A stretch of DNA of 29,653 nt, taken from positions 41,445 to 71,097 of the forward strand of contig KN805384.1 in NCBI GenBank assembly GCA_000818945.1, given 5' to 3'. A program made the translations under genes and the position numbers. How positions within the stretch are numbered: the stretch's first letter is position 1; the number at the start of each line of letters is the position of its first letter. This stretch comes from Schizochytrium sp. CCTCC M209059 (lineage: Eukaryota; Sar; Bigyra; Thraustochytrida; Thraustochytriidae). Below the pieces are notes generated by a model. The model was given only the letters and a program-made list of their open reading frames with translations, was not told the DNA's origin and made no database searches. Positions 8,829 through 17,763 of the stretch are shown one piece after another.

Positions 8829-10919
8829 TTACCAGCGCTTAAGGAGTGGGTTGTCGGAAGGGAACCTGGCCATGGCCGATGCCATGTTTGCAGCGACAGT
8901 TTTGGCCCTTCTGGCCTCGGCCTCGCGAAGGATCTTGCAGTGATCTCGCATAGCCTGGGAGGAAATGCCGCGCAAAGAGCGCGGGAGATGCTTGGCAACC
9001 TCGTCGATTTTGCAATCGAAACGGACGGAAATATCGTGCAGCTGCTTCTCGAGCTCGGGGGTCCACACGACCTCTTGATCTTTGGCACGAGCGCGTTCGA
9101 TACTCTTGAAGCGCGTTTTGACACCGTTCTCGGTGCGGCCCTTGAGGTGACGCTTAATTTCGGCCCAGCGGTTTCCGAGCTTGGTATGCAGCTTGAGGAG
9201 AAGCTCGTCTTCGGCTTGAGTCCAAGCTCCGCGATTGATGCAGGGGTCGAGGTTGAGACTCCAGCGTTCGCGGCATTGCTTGGCCGTGCGACCAGGGATC
9301 TTTTGTGCGACGTCGGCCCAGTTCTTGGGCTTGCTCGTGCTCATGAGCTCAAGCAAGAGATCGTCCTCCTCCTTGCGCCACATGCCCTTGACAAGACCGG
9401 GCTGGAGAACCTTTTTCCAGCGTTGCAGACACTGGACATGATCGCGACCGTGGACAAGATTTGCAATAGCCTTCCAGTTTTGGCCATTGTGTTTGTCGAC
9501 GGCACGGCGGAGCTCCTCATCTTGTTCGGGAGTCCAGCGGCGCGCCGTCTTTTTCCGGCCACCAGCGTCGCTCTCGTCGTCGTCATCGGCGCCGCCAAGT
9601 GAGGAGGCCGCCGAGCTATAGACGCGGTGCAGAGCAGACGAAGGGGATAATGAGGAAGACGAGGAAGAAGTGGAGAGGGTCGAGATGGTCGAATTTTTGC
9701 GCGCCTTCTTTTTCAAAGGTTGCTGCGACAGGGGATGCGTTCGCTGTTGTCCCGAAGCAGCAGCAGCAGCAGCAGCAGAAGAAGAAGAAGAAGTTGATTG
9801 CCGAGGGCAAGAAGCTGAAGTGGGAGAAGAGGAGACACTGGGAAGAGCCGCGGTGGACACGGAGGGCATTGGGGTGGATGTCGCGGCGCCAGACCGCGAG
9901 GCAGGTGCAGTCATTACCGAGGACAGCGAGGCGGATGTGGCGTTGGCGCCAAGCTGCTTTCTCACGCTCGTGGTTGCAGTCGTCTGAAGCTTGCGTTTTC
10001 TCCGTCGGGTAACAGTGGTTGACGGGGAAGGCGATGCAAGAGCGACCGGGCTGAGAATATCCGATGAGGGCACCGGGCCAACTACGTCGTCCATGTCGTG
10101 TTCATCAAGGTGAAGATCGAGACTCTGGTGCGAGAATGCGCGAGTCTTGAGCGCCTGCGGTGTCCGCGTCCATTCTTCATCCGAGGTCTCTTCTACGGCA
10201 GCAACGGCTTCCTCTACGATGCGTTCAAAGTCATCGTTGAGGTTCTTGCGCAACTGGCGCGGGGTCGAGGACTCAAAGGGCTGCGGCGCGGGGGCGGAAC
10301 GTTTGAGTTCTTCGATTTCGTTTTGCTTTGCGCGCAGCTGGCCATGGAGGAATTCAATCATGCGAAGAGCCGAATCCTTGGAGGTGATGACCTCGGCATC
10401 CTCATCTTGGTCGTTGTTGTCGTCTTCTGGGTCCACATTGAGGGGGATGTTTTTGTGTTCATCATGGTCGTCTTCTTCCCTGTCTCGCGATAATGAGGCG
10501 GCGCGAAGGTTGCGTGTTTTTAACCTGAGGTCCGACATTGAGCCAAAGGGTGTTGGTTTTCCGTTTCGCTCGAGGTCAACGTGTGCGGTGTCGTCGTCTT
10601 CAAGACCTGGGACACGGGGAGCACGAAGTTCGCTGGGCTTGCTGGGTTCGAGAGAGTCTTCGTTGAAGACGGCCATTGTGGTGAGTGGGGTCTCTACACC
10701 CTCGAGGAACTCGTCTGTCATTTCGACCATGGCGTCGAGCATCATCACGTCGTCTTTCATGACGCTGATACCATCAGTGTCAGTGAGAAAGGCATTTTCT
10801 GGGTCAAAGAGTGCGTCGAGATCGGGAAGGTCCCTGTCGTCGTCAACTGGTGCAACAGGCGTGGCTGGCGCTGCTGCTGTTGTCCGCGTGTGCTGGTTAT
10901 CGGCGAGCGTGTCGGCCAT
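8829..10919 (-). CDS. R1R2R3-type MYB transcription factor with a degenerate fourth repeat
   Basis: Predicted protein of 696 residues, starting at the first in-frame ATG (AAAGATGG). The C-terminal third holds three consecutive MYB repeats closely resembling animal c-Myb: R1 (about 460-509, WTPEQDEELRRAV...QCLQRWKKVL), R2 (511-560, with NWADVAQKIPGRTAKQCRERW, including the conserved redox Cys) and R3 (562-612, LGNRWAEIKRHLKGRTENGVKTRF). In R3 the third aromatic is Phe instead of Trp. A further MYB/SANT-like stretch follows at 616-665 (WTPELEKQL...IDEVAKHLP...AMRDHCKIL). The N-terminal half is acidic and disordered, suggesting an activation region, with a short amphipathic heptad segment (about 182-207) and Ser/Ala homopolymers. 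Three-repeat MYBs in animals and plants control cell-cycle genes; that role is an inference here. The frame stays open 155 codons upstream but without any ATG. Confidence 0.93.
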   Translation of the reverse strand: MADTLADNQHTRTTAAAPATPVAPVDDDRDLPDLDALFDPENAFLTDTDGISVMKDDVMMLDAMVEMTDEFLEGVETPLTTMAVFNEDSLEPSKPSELRAPRVPGLEDDDTAHVDLERNGKPTPFGSMSDLRLKTRNLRAASLSRDREEDDHDEHKNIPLNVDPEDDNNDQDEDAEVITSKDSALRMIEFLHGQLRAKQNEIEELKRSAPAPQPFESSTPRQLRKNLNDDFERIVEEAVAAVEETSDEEWTRTPQALKTRAFSHQSLDLHLDEHDMDDVVGPVPSSDILSPVALASPSPSTTVTRRRKRKLQTTATTSVRKQLGANATSASLSSVMTAPASRSGAATSTPMPSVSTAALPSVSSSPTSASCPRQSTSSSSSAAAAAAASGQQRTHPLSQQPLKKKARKNSTISTLSTSSSSSSLSPSSALHRVYSSAASSLGGADDDDESDAGGRKKTARRWTPEQDEELRRAVDKHNGQNWKAIANLVHGRDHVQCLQRWKKVLQPGLVKGMWRKEEDDLLLELMSTSKPKNWADVAQKIPGRTAKQCRERWSLNLDPCINRGAWTQAEDELLLKLHTKLGNRWAEIKRHLKGRTENGVKTRFKSIERARAKDQEVVWTPELEKQLHDISVRFDCKIDEVAKHLPRSLRGISSQAMRDHCKILREAEARRAKTVAANMASAMARFPSDNPLLKRW
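9757..9795 (-). repeat. In-frame CAG/AAG trinucleotide runs inside the MYB gene
   Basis: On the plus strand seven to eight CAG units are followed by about five AAG units. On the coding (minus) strand these give a poly-Ala run preceded by a Ser run (about residues 375-388). The run lies in the disordered region and is a candidate for length polymorphism. Confidence 0.9.
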
Positions 10920-11700
10920 CTTTCCTGACTTCTCGTGCGAGTTTGTGAGCGTAGGTCCTCGTGCGCTTTGCTTGTCTGCTTGGTCTGACCTGGCCAGGCT
11001 TGGCTTGGCTTGGCTTTGTCCTTCCTTGGCTGCTGCTCGTCTGTCGCGAGAGGCGCGGTGTACAGAAGACAAGGGTGGGCCGGCTGACTGTTGGCTTTGC
11101 CCGCCTGCCGTTTGTGTTGAGGTGGCTTGTTGTTGAGCGGTGCTGTCAAGCCGCGATGTCGGGCGAGCAAGATAGAGTGCTCTGCTCGTCCCTTGTTCGA
11201 GTGCTGGCTTGCTCGGCGGACGCGGTCCGGGGCTGCGCGTGCGTCCCTCGGTTCGCGCTGCCTCTTGGCTCGGCTCGGCTCGGCTCTGCTCTGCTCTGCC
11301 CTGCTGGGCTCCGGCGAAGCGAGGCGCGCGGGCGTCCCCAACGGCTGCGAGTTCTTCCTGCTCGGCTGGCGCTGGTTGTTGCACTTGTCCACGCAGAGAG
11401 AGAGAGAAGGATAGATGTGGTCAATCAATCAAGCACTCACTGACTGCGATGCAGTGAATGTATGTATACTCGGGACTGCGATGCGATGCGATGCGATGCG
11501 ATGCGAGGCTGCGCAAGACAGTTCGACGCGACGCGACGCGCGCTGCTGCGCTTTCGCTCCCTCCGCTCGTCTGCGTGACAGCGGTGGCAGTTGTCGCCTT
11601 TCCCTTGCGTTCGTAAAGCGCTTGGGGGTGGAGCAATAATATGAGAGGGGTAAAAACGGCGGTTGCCTAGTCTGAGGTGCCCAAATGCGTCGAGGTCACG
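10920..11700. promoter_or_regulatory. Upstream region of the MYB gene, repeat-rich
   Basis: This is the 5' side of the minus-strand MYB gene, presumably leader and promoter. It is dominated by pentamer-like repeats: GGCTT around 11000-11018, GGCTC passing into TGCTC around 11270-11304, and a GCGAT array at 11477-11506. The MYB frame remains open here to 11384, encoding only a low-complexity Ala/Ser/Arg-rich sequence without ATG, which I read as a consequence of base composition, not as coding. Core promoter elements could not be assigned. Confidence 0.45.
11477..11506. repeat. GCGAT pentanucleotide microsatellite
   Basis: Five to six direct copies of GCGAT/TGCGA upstream of the MYB gene, followed 15-20 bp later by a short GACGC array (about 11524-11540). 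Confidence 0.9.
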
Positions 11701-13067
11701 CTCAAGCTTGCTTGCTTGATGTAGCTAGCCAGCGTTCGAGGGTGCGTGCGTTTAGCAGGTGTTGCTGCTCTGGTTCCAAAGCTCAGCTCCGTGCTGTGCA
11801 GGCTTGTGCCTTTCTTGACTTGCCTGAAAGAGAGGAGATTGGAAAAACGATGCTCTTTCCTTGCCTTTGCTGAGTGCCGCGCGATACACAGCAGTGGCCG
11901 CAGGTTTTGCGGAAGCACGGCGCGCCAATGCGGTGCGGTCGACGAGGACGATTCCTCGATGACACTGGATGGCTGACGGTCGAGTGGTCTATAGTCTCGG
12001 TGCCTCTCGACAACCCACCCGGCTTCGCTTGGCTTTGCCTTTGCTTTGCTCTAAGCTCAGCGAGCTGCTGATTCGCTTGCGGACGAGCGAGTGAGGTTAT
12101 CGCTCGACGCGCAGAACCGAGCACGGATACGAGTGAGGAGTTATCTGCAGTCTGGGCCCGACAACAGCGCCTCCGCCTCAACCCACCTTGCAGGAAAGGA
12201 ATATGTACTCCGTTTCTCGTCGATCTCGTGGCCGTGGCGGCCAATGTCCCGGTTCTCCTTGCGCGTGACGTGCTGCACGAAGCTGCGATGCGCTGCGCTC
12301 GAGACGGGGGGGCGGTCGAATGAATGAATGAATGAACCTATGTATGCACGCACGAGCGAGCGAACGGATGAATGGATCGATCGACGCGCTGCGTTACAGC
12401 AGAGCGAGCGCGGGTCCTCCCTGCGGCGGCGCCTGCCTGCCTGCCTTCCTTCCTCCCCTGCCTGCTCTGTGCCGTCCTGCCCTGGCAGTCCAGCCCGGGT
12501 CCGCGACGGCCGGTCTCCAACGGCGCGAGGGCGCGAGCTCGGGCGTGAGCTCGGGGCCGCGAGCTCCCGCACAAAAAGGTGCGACTGTCTTCTTCTTCTT
12601 TTCTGCGGTTACGCGCGCTCCTGCGGTCGCGGCGCTGCTCTCGGCAACCTGGGCGCCGGGGCCGGCCGCGCGCTCTCGCCACGCTCGACGCCGCGCGTCT
12701 CTCGCGTCTCTCGCCTCGTGTCGCGTCGCGTCGTGTCGCGGGGCGGCGCCGCGAGGAAGAGAGAGAGGAGCTCGCTCTCTTGCTTGCTTGCTTTGCTGGC
12801 TTGCCTGCGCTGCAATGTGCGATGCGATGCCTTCGAGGCTGGGCTGCTCCGCGACACGCGAGCTGCCGTGCTGCTGCTGTCGCTCTCCCGCTTCGCTCGC
12901 GTCTCTCCTCTCCACGCGCGCGCAGCCTTCCGCCGCTCCGTCGCGCCGCCGAGCTCGGCTCGCGGGCAGGTCTCGGCCGTGCGCGGGATCGAAGGCGCGA
13001 AGGCGGTCTGCTCCGGCGCTGCCAACGGGGCGGCGAAAAGGGCGAGCGCCTCTTTCTTCCTTGCCTC
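11701..13067. other. GC-rich region without a supported gene
   Basis: No gene recognised. Several frames are open for hundreds of codons at once on both strands from about 12330 onward, but the translations are Arg/Ala/Ser/Cys/Leu-rich, full of CpG and show no domain; simultaneous openness in overlapping frames is what GC-rich, stop-poor DNA gives. Small repeats include GAAT (about 12320-12335), CCTG/CCTT runs (about 12434-12460) and GCTTG (about 12780-12800). A noncoding transcript or gene control region is possible but not shown. Confidence 0.4.
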
Positions 13068-13180
13068 CCCTCCTTCTTCTTCCTTGTTATTTAGTTTCTC
13101 CTTTCTTCCTTTCTTCCTTTCTTTCTTTCTTTCTTTTTTTTTCCTTTCCTCTCCTTCCTTCCCTTCCTCCCTCTCTCTGC
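13068..13180. repeat. Homopyrimidine tract (CTTT/CTTCC-type)
   Basis: About 110 bp almost entirely of C and T on the plus strand, with imperfect CTTT and TTCC repeats and an uninterrupted T9-type run near 13134-13142. It runs directly into the TCTGC array. Such polypurine/polypyrimidine DNA can adopt triplex structures. Confidence 0.85.
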
Positions 13181-13232
13181 TCTGCTCTGCTCTGCTCTGC
13201 TCTGCTCTGCTCTGCTCTGCTCTGCTCTGCTC
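13176..13232. repeat. TCTGC pentanucleotide microsatellite
   Basis: About eleven uninterrupted copies of TCTGC, immediately following the homopyrimidine tract. The pentamer is read in all three frames, so it produces repetitive open frames that are not evidence of coding. Confidence 0.97.
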
Positions 13233-13459
13233 GTGCGTGACTCGACCCGCCCGACGCGACCCGACTCCAAGTCACGCGCGGCTCCGACGCGCCGCCGCGG
13301 GAGGGGAAGACAGCTCTCTCTCTCTCTCTCGCGCCCGCGCCGCCGCCCCGAGCTGCTGCCGCCTGGCTGCCTGCCTGCCTGCGCGACCGGCCGGCTGCCC
13401 GCGCGGCTGCGTCAGCGTCTGCGCGGCGGCAACGGGATGGATGAAGATCTGCTGCGGCG

Positions 13460-13475
13460 CACGTGACCACGTCAC
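13460..13475. promoter_or_regulatory. Possible ACGT-core element pair (G-box plus CRE-like)
   Basis: The 16-mer CACGTGACCACGTCAC contains a palindromic CACGTG (bHLH/bZIP-type core) and an ACGTCA CRE-like core, and its right part forms a perfect inverted repeat GTGAC-CAC-GTCAC. It resembles a bZIP or bHLH target site, but no gene start is nearby, and one such match can occur by chance in GC-rich DNA. Confidence 0.25.
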
Positions 13476-13494
13476 AGAGGGCCGCGCCTGGGAT

Positions 13495-13526
13495 GCGAGG
13501 CGAGGCGAGGCGAGGCGAGGCGAGGC
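13495..13526. repeat. GCGAG pentanucleotide microsatellite
   Basis: Six head-to-tail copies of GCGAG, ending where the sequence changes to GCCAGG. Confidence 0.93.
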
Positions 13527-13616
13527 CAGGCACGAGGCACGGACGCCGAGCCGGGGTCGAGGCAGGCCGTACGGCTGGCCGGCTTGTGCGCTTGCGGGGA
13601 CGCGAGGCAGGCCGTG

Positions 13617-13650
13617 CGCTCGCTCGCTCGCTCGCTCGGTCGCTCGGTCG
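13617..13650. repeat. GCTC/GGTC tetranucleotide microsatellite
   Basis: About eight units of CGCT/CGGT. It is followed by more tetramer and pentamer runs (CTTG and TTCGGC types, about 13673-13732) in the same block. Confidence 0.88.
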
Positions 13651-13982
13651 CTAGCTTGGCTTGGCGTTGTTTCCTTCTTGCTTGCTTCGGCTTGCTTCGG
13701 CTTGCTTGTGTTGACGGGCTGGCTGGCTGGCTAGTGGATTCGAGTTTGTATGACCACGCAGTGCAGGCCGGAAATGAAGGAACCAGGATCCCGCGCTGTG
13801 CTCTGGTTTCTTCGTCGCTTGCTCGCGCGCTTGCTTGCTTGCTTGCTTGCCTGGTTTCGCGATGGTGCAGTGGTACCACGGATTGTACGCGTCGACTGTG
13901 CCTGTCTGCTTGCGTGCATCCATCCATAAGTTGGCTTGGACTGGACCGCGGCCGGCCCGGGCGCCGAGCTGTCTCCCCAAGG

Positions 13983-14140
13983 AGAAAAGAAAAGAAAAGA
14001 AAAGAAAAGAAAAGAAAAGAAAAGAAAAGAAAAGAAAAGAAAAGAAAAGAAAAGAAAAGAAAAGAAAAGAAAAGAAAAGAAAAGAAAAGAAAAGAAAAGA
14101 AAAGAAAAGAAAAGAAAAGAAAAGAAAAGAAAGAAAACAA
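13983..14140. repeat. AAAAG pentanucleotide microsatellite (about 29 copies)
   Basis: About 150 bp of near-perfect AAAAG repeat, all purines on the plus strand, breaking down at its right end into AAAGAAAACAAAA. Its pentamer period makes an apparent Lys/Arg/Glu reading frame on the plus strand and a Phe/Leu/Ser frame on the minus strand; neither is a gene. It is the longest simple repeat in the window and lies about 130 bp from the assembly gap. Confidence 0.98.
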
Positions 14141-14249
14141 AAAACCACCAAGCCAGCCAGCGGCGAGAAAGAAATGGTAAAGTTTGCAGGAAATAACCTA
14201 CTCGCGGCCTTCCTTCCTTCCTGCCCGAGCTGCTGCGCCGTGCCTGGAT

Positions 14250-14337
14250 CCCCCCCCCCCCCCCCCAAANNNNNNNNNNNNNNNNNNNNNNNNNNNNNNN
14301 NNNNNNNNNNNNNNNNNNNNNNNNNNNNNNNNNCCCC
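14250..14337. other. Assembly gap of 64 N bordered by poly-C
   Basis: Positions 14270-14333 are N. On the left a run of 17 C plus AAA abuts the gap, and on the right CCCCC follows it. The gap probably marks a homopolymer that the assembly could not resolve; its real length is unknown. Open frames running through the N block are meaningless. Confidence 0.97.
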
Positions 14338-14718
14338 CGAAAACGAGCACTTCACGAGCCATACGACAGCGTGCTCCGCAATTCGCGCCGACGCCCGCCG
14401 CGCCGCGCTGCGCTCGGCCTCACTCACCTCAGTCCCCGTCGTCAGCTCGAGGTGTCGATCGCCAGGGTCGATGTCGCGTGCGCGTGCGGGCGGGAACATG
14501 GAGCGCCGGCCCCTTCTCTTCCCTTCTCGTCTGCAGCCACTGGAGCAGCCGCGCGAGGGCAGCTCGCAGGTCTTCGGCGTCTCGCTGCTGCGGCTGCCTG
14601 CCTGGCCGGACGGACGGCTCGGGTCGGTGTCGGCGTACGTGTCTCGCGCGTGCAAGGGCGGGCAGAAGAACTTCCGGGCAAGCGCGGCAGGCCAAGCCAA
14701 GAAGGTCCCGGAGCGAGA

Positions 14719-14764
14719 AAGCAAAGCAGAGCAAAGCAAGGCAAAGCAAAGCAAAGCAAAGCAA
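14719..14764. repeat. GCAAA pentanucleotide microsatellite (imperfect)
   Basis: About nine units of GCAAA with GCAGA and GCAAG variants on the left side, becoming perfect toward the right. Confidence 0.92.
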
Positions 14765-14827
14765 GCTATCTATCTGCCCGTCGGTCATTCGCTCCGCGCG
14801 GAGTGACAGCCTTCCCAATTTCCATTC

Positions 14828-14852
14828 TTCGTTCGTTCGTTCGTTCGTTCGT
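14828..14852. repeat. TTCG tetranucleotide microsatellite
   Basis: About six copies of TTCG, followed by TTTGG and TTGATTCGG. Confidence 0.9.
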
Positions 14853-15584
14853 TTGGTTGATTCGGCCATTCGTTCATCCGTCCATCATCCATGCAGCAAT
14901 GGTCCGCCGTCCACCATGGCCACTGCCACGCATACGACGCGCGGCTCTTGCTTCGTTCGCTCTGCTTGATCCTGTTTCTTTTCCATCATCAAGAACTCCC
15001 AAGACAGGTACCTGCGGAAGCGGCCCCGTGATGCGTCTGTGAAGGGGCGGCGGGCGAGTGTGGGGCGTGTGGGTATACGGTGTGGAAGGCCTCGCGGCCT
15101 GGACGGACGTCCACTGGCCGGGGGTCGGGGCGGCCACTTCCCCTCCATTTCTCCAAGATCCTGTTTGCGATGCTGCCAACTCGCCGCCGCTCCGGCCGGC
15201 TAGATGGCCGCAAGGAACGGCCGCTTCACTGCCAGTGGCCACGGTTGCTGGCTGGCTGATCGTCTGCCTGGCTGGATTGCGAGCGCTGCAAGGGAAGAAA
15301 TGGGGTCCGAGAAGGTCGCAGAAGGTTTGTTGCTTTCGCGGGGCCGGTGGCTGCTTGACGTCCGTCTGCAGCGACACCGCGGTTTCCTTTCGCAGTTTCA
15401 CTGCAAGAGAGGATCGGTGGACGGGCGCGCGGGCGGCCGCAGGACTGGATCGGAGTGCGCGCGTGCAGCAGTATTTTTCGACGGCCGCACGCCCGCACGG
15501 CCGGTCACGGGAAGGTGATAGTGTTAGTGATGGAGAGCCATGGCCAGTATCGACGCGGAAATCAGAGACTCGAGGCGAGTTTTA

Positions 15585-15639
15585 CTCATTCATTCATTCA
15601 TTCATTCATTCATTCATTCATTCATTCATTCATTCATTT
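15585..15639. repeat. TCAT tetranucleotide microsatellite
   Basis: About 13 to 14 uninterrupted copies of TCAT. In translation this gives a Ser-Phe-Ile-His period, which explains a spurious open frame in this area. Confidence 0.97.
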
Positions 15640-17738
15640 GTACGTTCATGGCATCGATCTATTCTTGTTGTTGTTCAAACGGGTAAAACCAAAGCGGCTT
15701 TTCCTGGAGGCCCCGCCCGCGTCTCGCCCTTTCTTCCCCTCCGCGCACTGCGCTCGCGGCCTTGCTTGCAATGAGTGCACTTCTTGCACAGCATGCGCTG
15801 CATGTCGCTCGCTACTTGTCGCAGTCACTGCCCGGGCCGGCCGCCGGTTGTGCGCGGGAAGAGGGACGAGGAAGGCAAGTCTCGATCACGAGCCCGGGCC
15901 CGCGAGGCCACGTGGCCGAGTATTCATCCATCCAGCCATGCTGCTGCTGCTGCTGCTTACTGCTTTCTTGCAGGTGGTTGCTGTCCTCTCACGGCCGTCC
16001 ATCCATTCCATGGGGCGAGGATCACGGGATGCGCGCGTGAATCATTGAATGAATTAGATGTTGGCTACGGGGGCATGGATGGACGCGGTCGGGCCTAGGC
16101 ATGAAGTGAGTGCGCGCACTTGTTTCATAAGTTATCCACACTCGCTTGCGCCTCCTCGCTGCACGGGTGCAGACAAGCACGCAGAATGGGAGGCTGCTGC
16201 CTTTCCGACGCGGATCCAGACGAAGATCCTGCGCTGTGTGCTGCTCTCCCTGCTGCTGATGTTGCTGATGCTGCTGGCGGCAGCGGTTCGCACGGTGGCG
16301 TCAAGGGCAGCACAGCATTGCAGTGCAGCATAGCAGCTAGCGCAGCGCCACGGCCGCGTACAGGCGAGGCGACCCAAGTTGACTCGAGTTACAGTGTGAG
16401 TGGCCTGCGCTCATGGAGGCGCGCTCTCCCGAGGCGACGGCAGTGGCCAGCTGCAGATGCAGGCCCGTCACGCAGAGCAGCGCAGAGCGAGGCAGAAAAA
16501 ACTTGACAGGGAAAGGCGACTTCGACAGGAGAATTAGCGAGAGAGAAGATCGGGTGGCGGGGCGTGCTGGCCGAGTGATGAAATGACGCGTGGCGCACAT
16601 TCGAGTGCGGCCTCACCTCACTCACCTCACCTCACAGTAGTCTAAAGAAGTCGGTCGATATGAAGAGGAGGAGAGAATGGAATTCGCCGCGCGCCGCGCC
16701 GTCGACAGCAAGCAACGAAGGCCAGAGAAAGAAGAAACACACGGCAGCTCGGGCGACGTGGCGTGGTGTACGCTCTACGCTGCGCTTCATTCGCCGCGCC
16801 GCGACGTCCCCGGCCGAACACCTCGTCGCGCGTCACGCCGCGCCACGTCAGTCGCGCCACTGCACGCCATGCCTGGCATTCCTTTATTTTTTTCAATTTT
16901 TCTGACACACGCGCTGCTGCTGCAGAGACAAATCGAGGAGAGGAGCAGAGTGCCTAAGGTCGCTGCCGGCCATTTTTTTTTTTCTCTCCCTCCGCGCGGT
17001 GCCGCATACAGGCTTTTTCCCGCGCTGTGGTCCACTGTGAAATACGGGTGTGGGTAGACCGCCCCCGGGGGGAGGAAGCTGCGTGGGCGAGCGAGCGCGG
17101 CGCGGAGAGGCGCGGCGGTCTTCTTTCCATCGACCAGTACAGCACGGGCGGAGGCGGAAAGGCGCGCGAAAACCGTGCAGCAGGCGCGAAGAAACGCTCT
17201 GCCGCCATGTCGCTCACACTGGTGGCGGAGGGGGAAAAAGTCCAAGAGGATGTCGGAGGCATGGGGAGGCTTGGGGAGGTAGGTGCCTGGAGAGTCCAGC
17301 GCATCCCGGTCCGCGCTGCCGCGGCCTAGCAACAAGAAGAAACAGTGGCGCATGTGACATCGACCGCGGCCGGCAGAGTAAAGCGTGCAGCTCTGCAGAG
17401 CTGAGCTGAAAGGAGCTGAAAGGAGCTGGAAGGAGACGAGATGAGATGAGAGGAGCGCGCTTCGTATTTGAGACCGCCCCGACAACTCGACGGACCCCCA
17501 CCCACTGTGGCGGCCCTCCGCCCTCCCGTGGGGGCGGAGACATTTGTGAGCGTCAGCAGCGCACAAGCCAAAACACCATGTGGCGCTCGCTGGCTTCAAT
17601 CGATTGCGCGGCAGTGGGGAGCGATTGCGATCGAATCGTGTGGTTGAGAATGAGAATGAAATCATTGCCGTTCCGATGCGTTGGAGTGAAGGAGGATGGC
17701 CACGGTGGTGGCTGCTCTGCGCAAAACGATGGCTAGCT
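15640..17738. other. Region without a supported gene
   Basis: Two kilobases with no recognisable coding sequence. Visible items are GCTGCT runs (about 15941-15957 and 16242-16277), CTCAC/CTCACC repeats (about 16613-16636), a T-rich run near 16972-16985, GAGCTGAAAG repeats (about 17402-17432) and a short potential hairpin with CCCCCAC/GTGGGGG arms (17495-17501 and 17528-17534). The longest frames, on the minus strand at 16787-17764 and on the plus strand at 16677-17057, have no domain and overlap each other. Regulatory or noncoding RNA content cannot be ruled in or out. Confidence 0.4.
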
Positions 17739-17763
17739 AGCCAGCCAGCCAGCCAGCCAGCCA
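17739..17763. repeat. CCAG tetranucleotide microsatellite
   Basis: Six copies of AGCC/CCAG, preceded by GGCTAGCTAG. The same unit recurs in shorter form near 1754-1780 and 4858-4872. Confidence 0.92.

Larger units (their letters stand above)
13233..13982. other. Repeat-rich GC-rich block without a supported gene
   Basis: Apart from the arrays listed separately, I see only low-complexity GC-rich DNA, including CTGC/CCTG runs (about 13363-13382), GGCT repeats (13719-13732) and GCTT repeats (about 13828-13850). No translated frame has a recognisable domain. No tRNA-like or rRNA-like segment was found. Confidence 0.4.
14338..15584. other. GC-rich region without a supported gene, right of the gap
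   Basis: No gene recognised. Two microsatellites (14719-14764 and 14828-14852) are listed separately. Open frames on both strands overlap extensively, and their translations are Arg/Ala/Ser-rich without domains. I looked for tRNA B-box patterns and small-RNA hallmarks by eye and saw none convincing. Confidence 0.4.

Noticed and set aside
10147..11136. 329-codon plus-strand open frame opposite the MYB gene
   Set aside because: Antisense shadow of the MYB coding region; Ser-rich translation mirrors the repeats of the real gene.
10920..11384. N-terminal extension of the MYB frame by 155 codons
   Set aside because: It contains no ATG and encodes only low-complexity sequence; the first ATG at 10919 has a good context. 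A spliced upstream exon is possible but unsupported.
12328..13734. 468-codon plus-strand open frame
   Set aside because: Built largely from microsatellites and GC-rich low-complexity sequence, with other frames open over the same stretch; no domain visible.
13651..14754. Long frames through the AAAAG array and the N gap on both strands
   Set aside because: The repeat period keeps frames open regardless of coding, and the gap contributes undefined residues.
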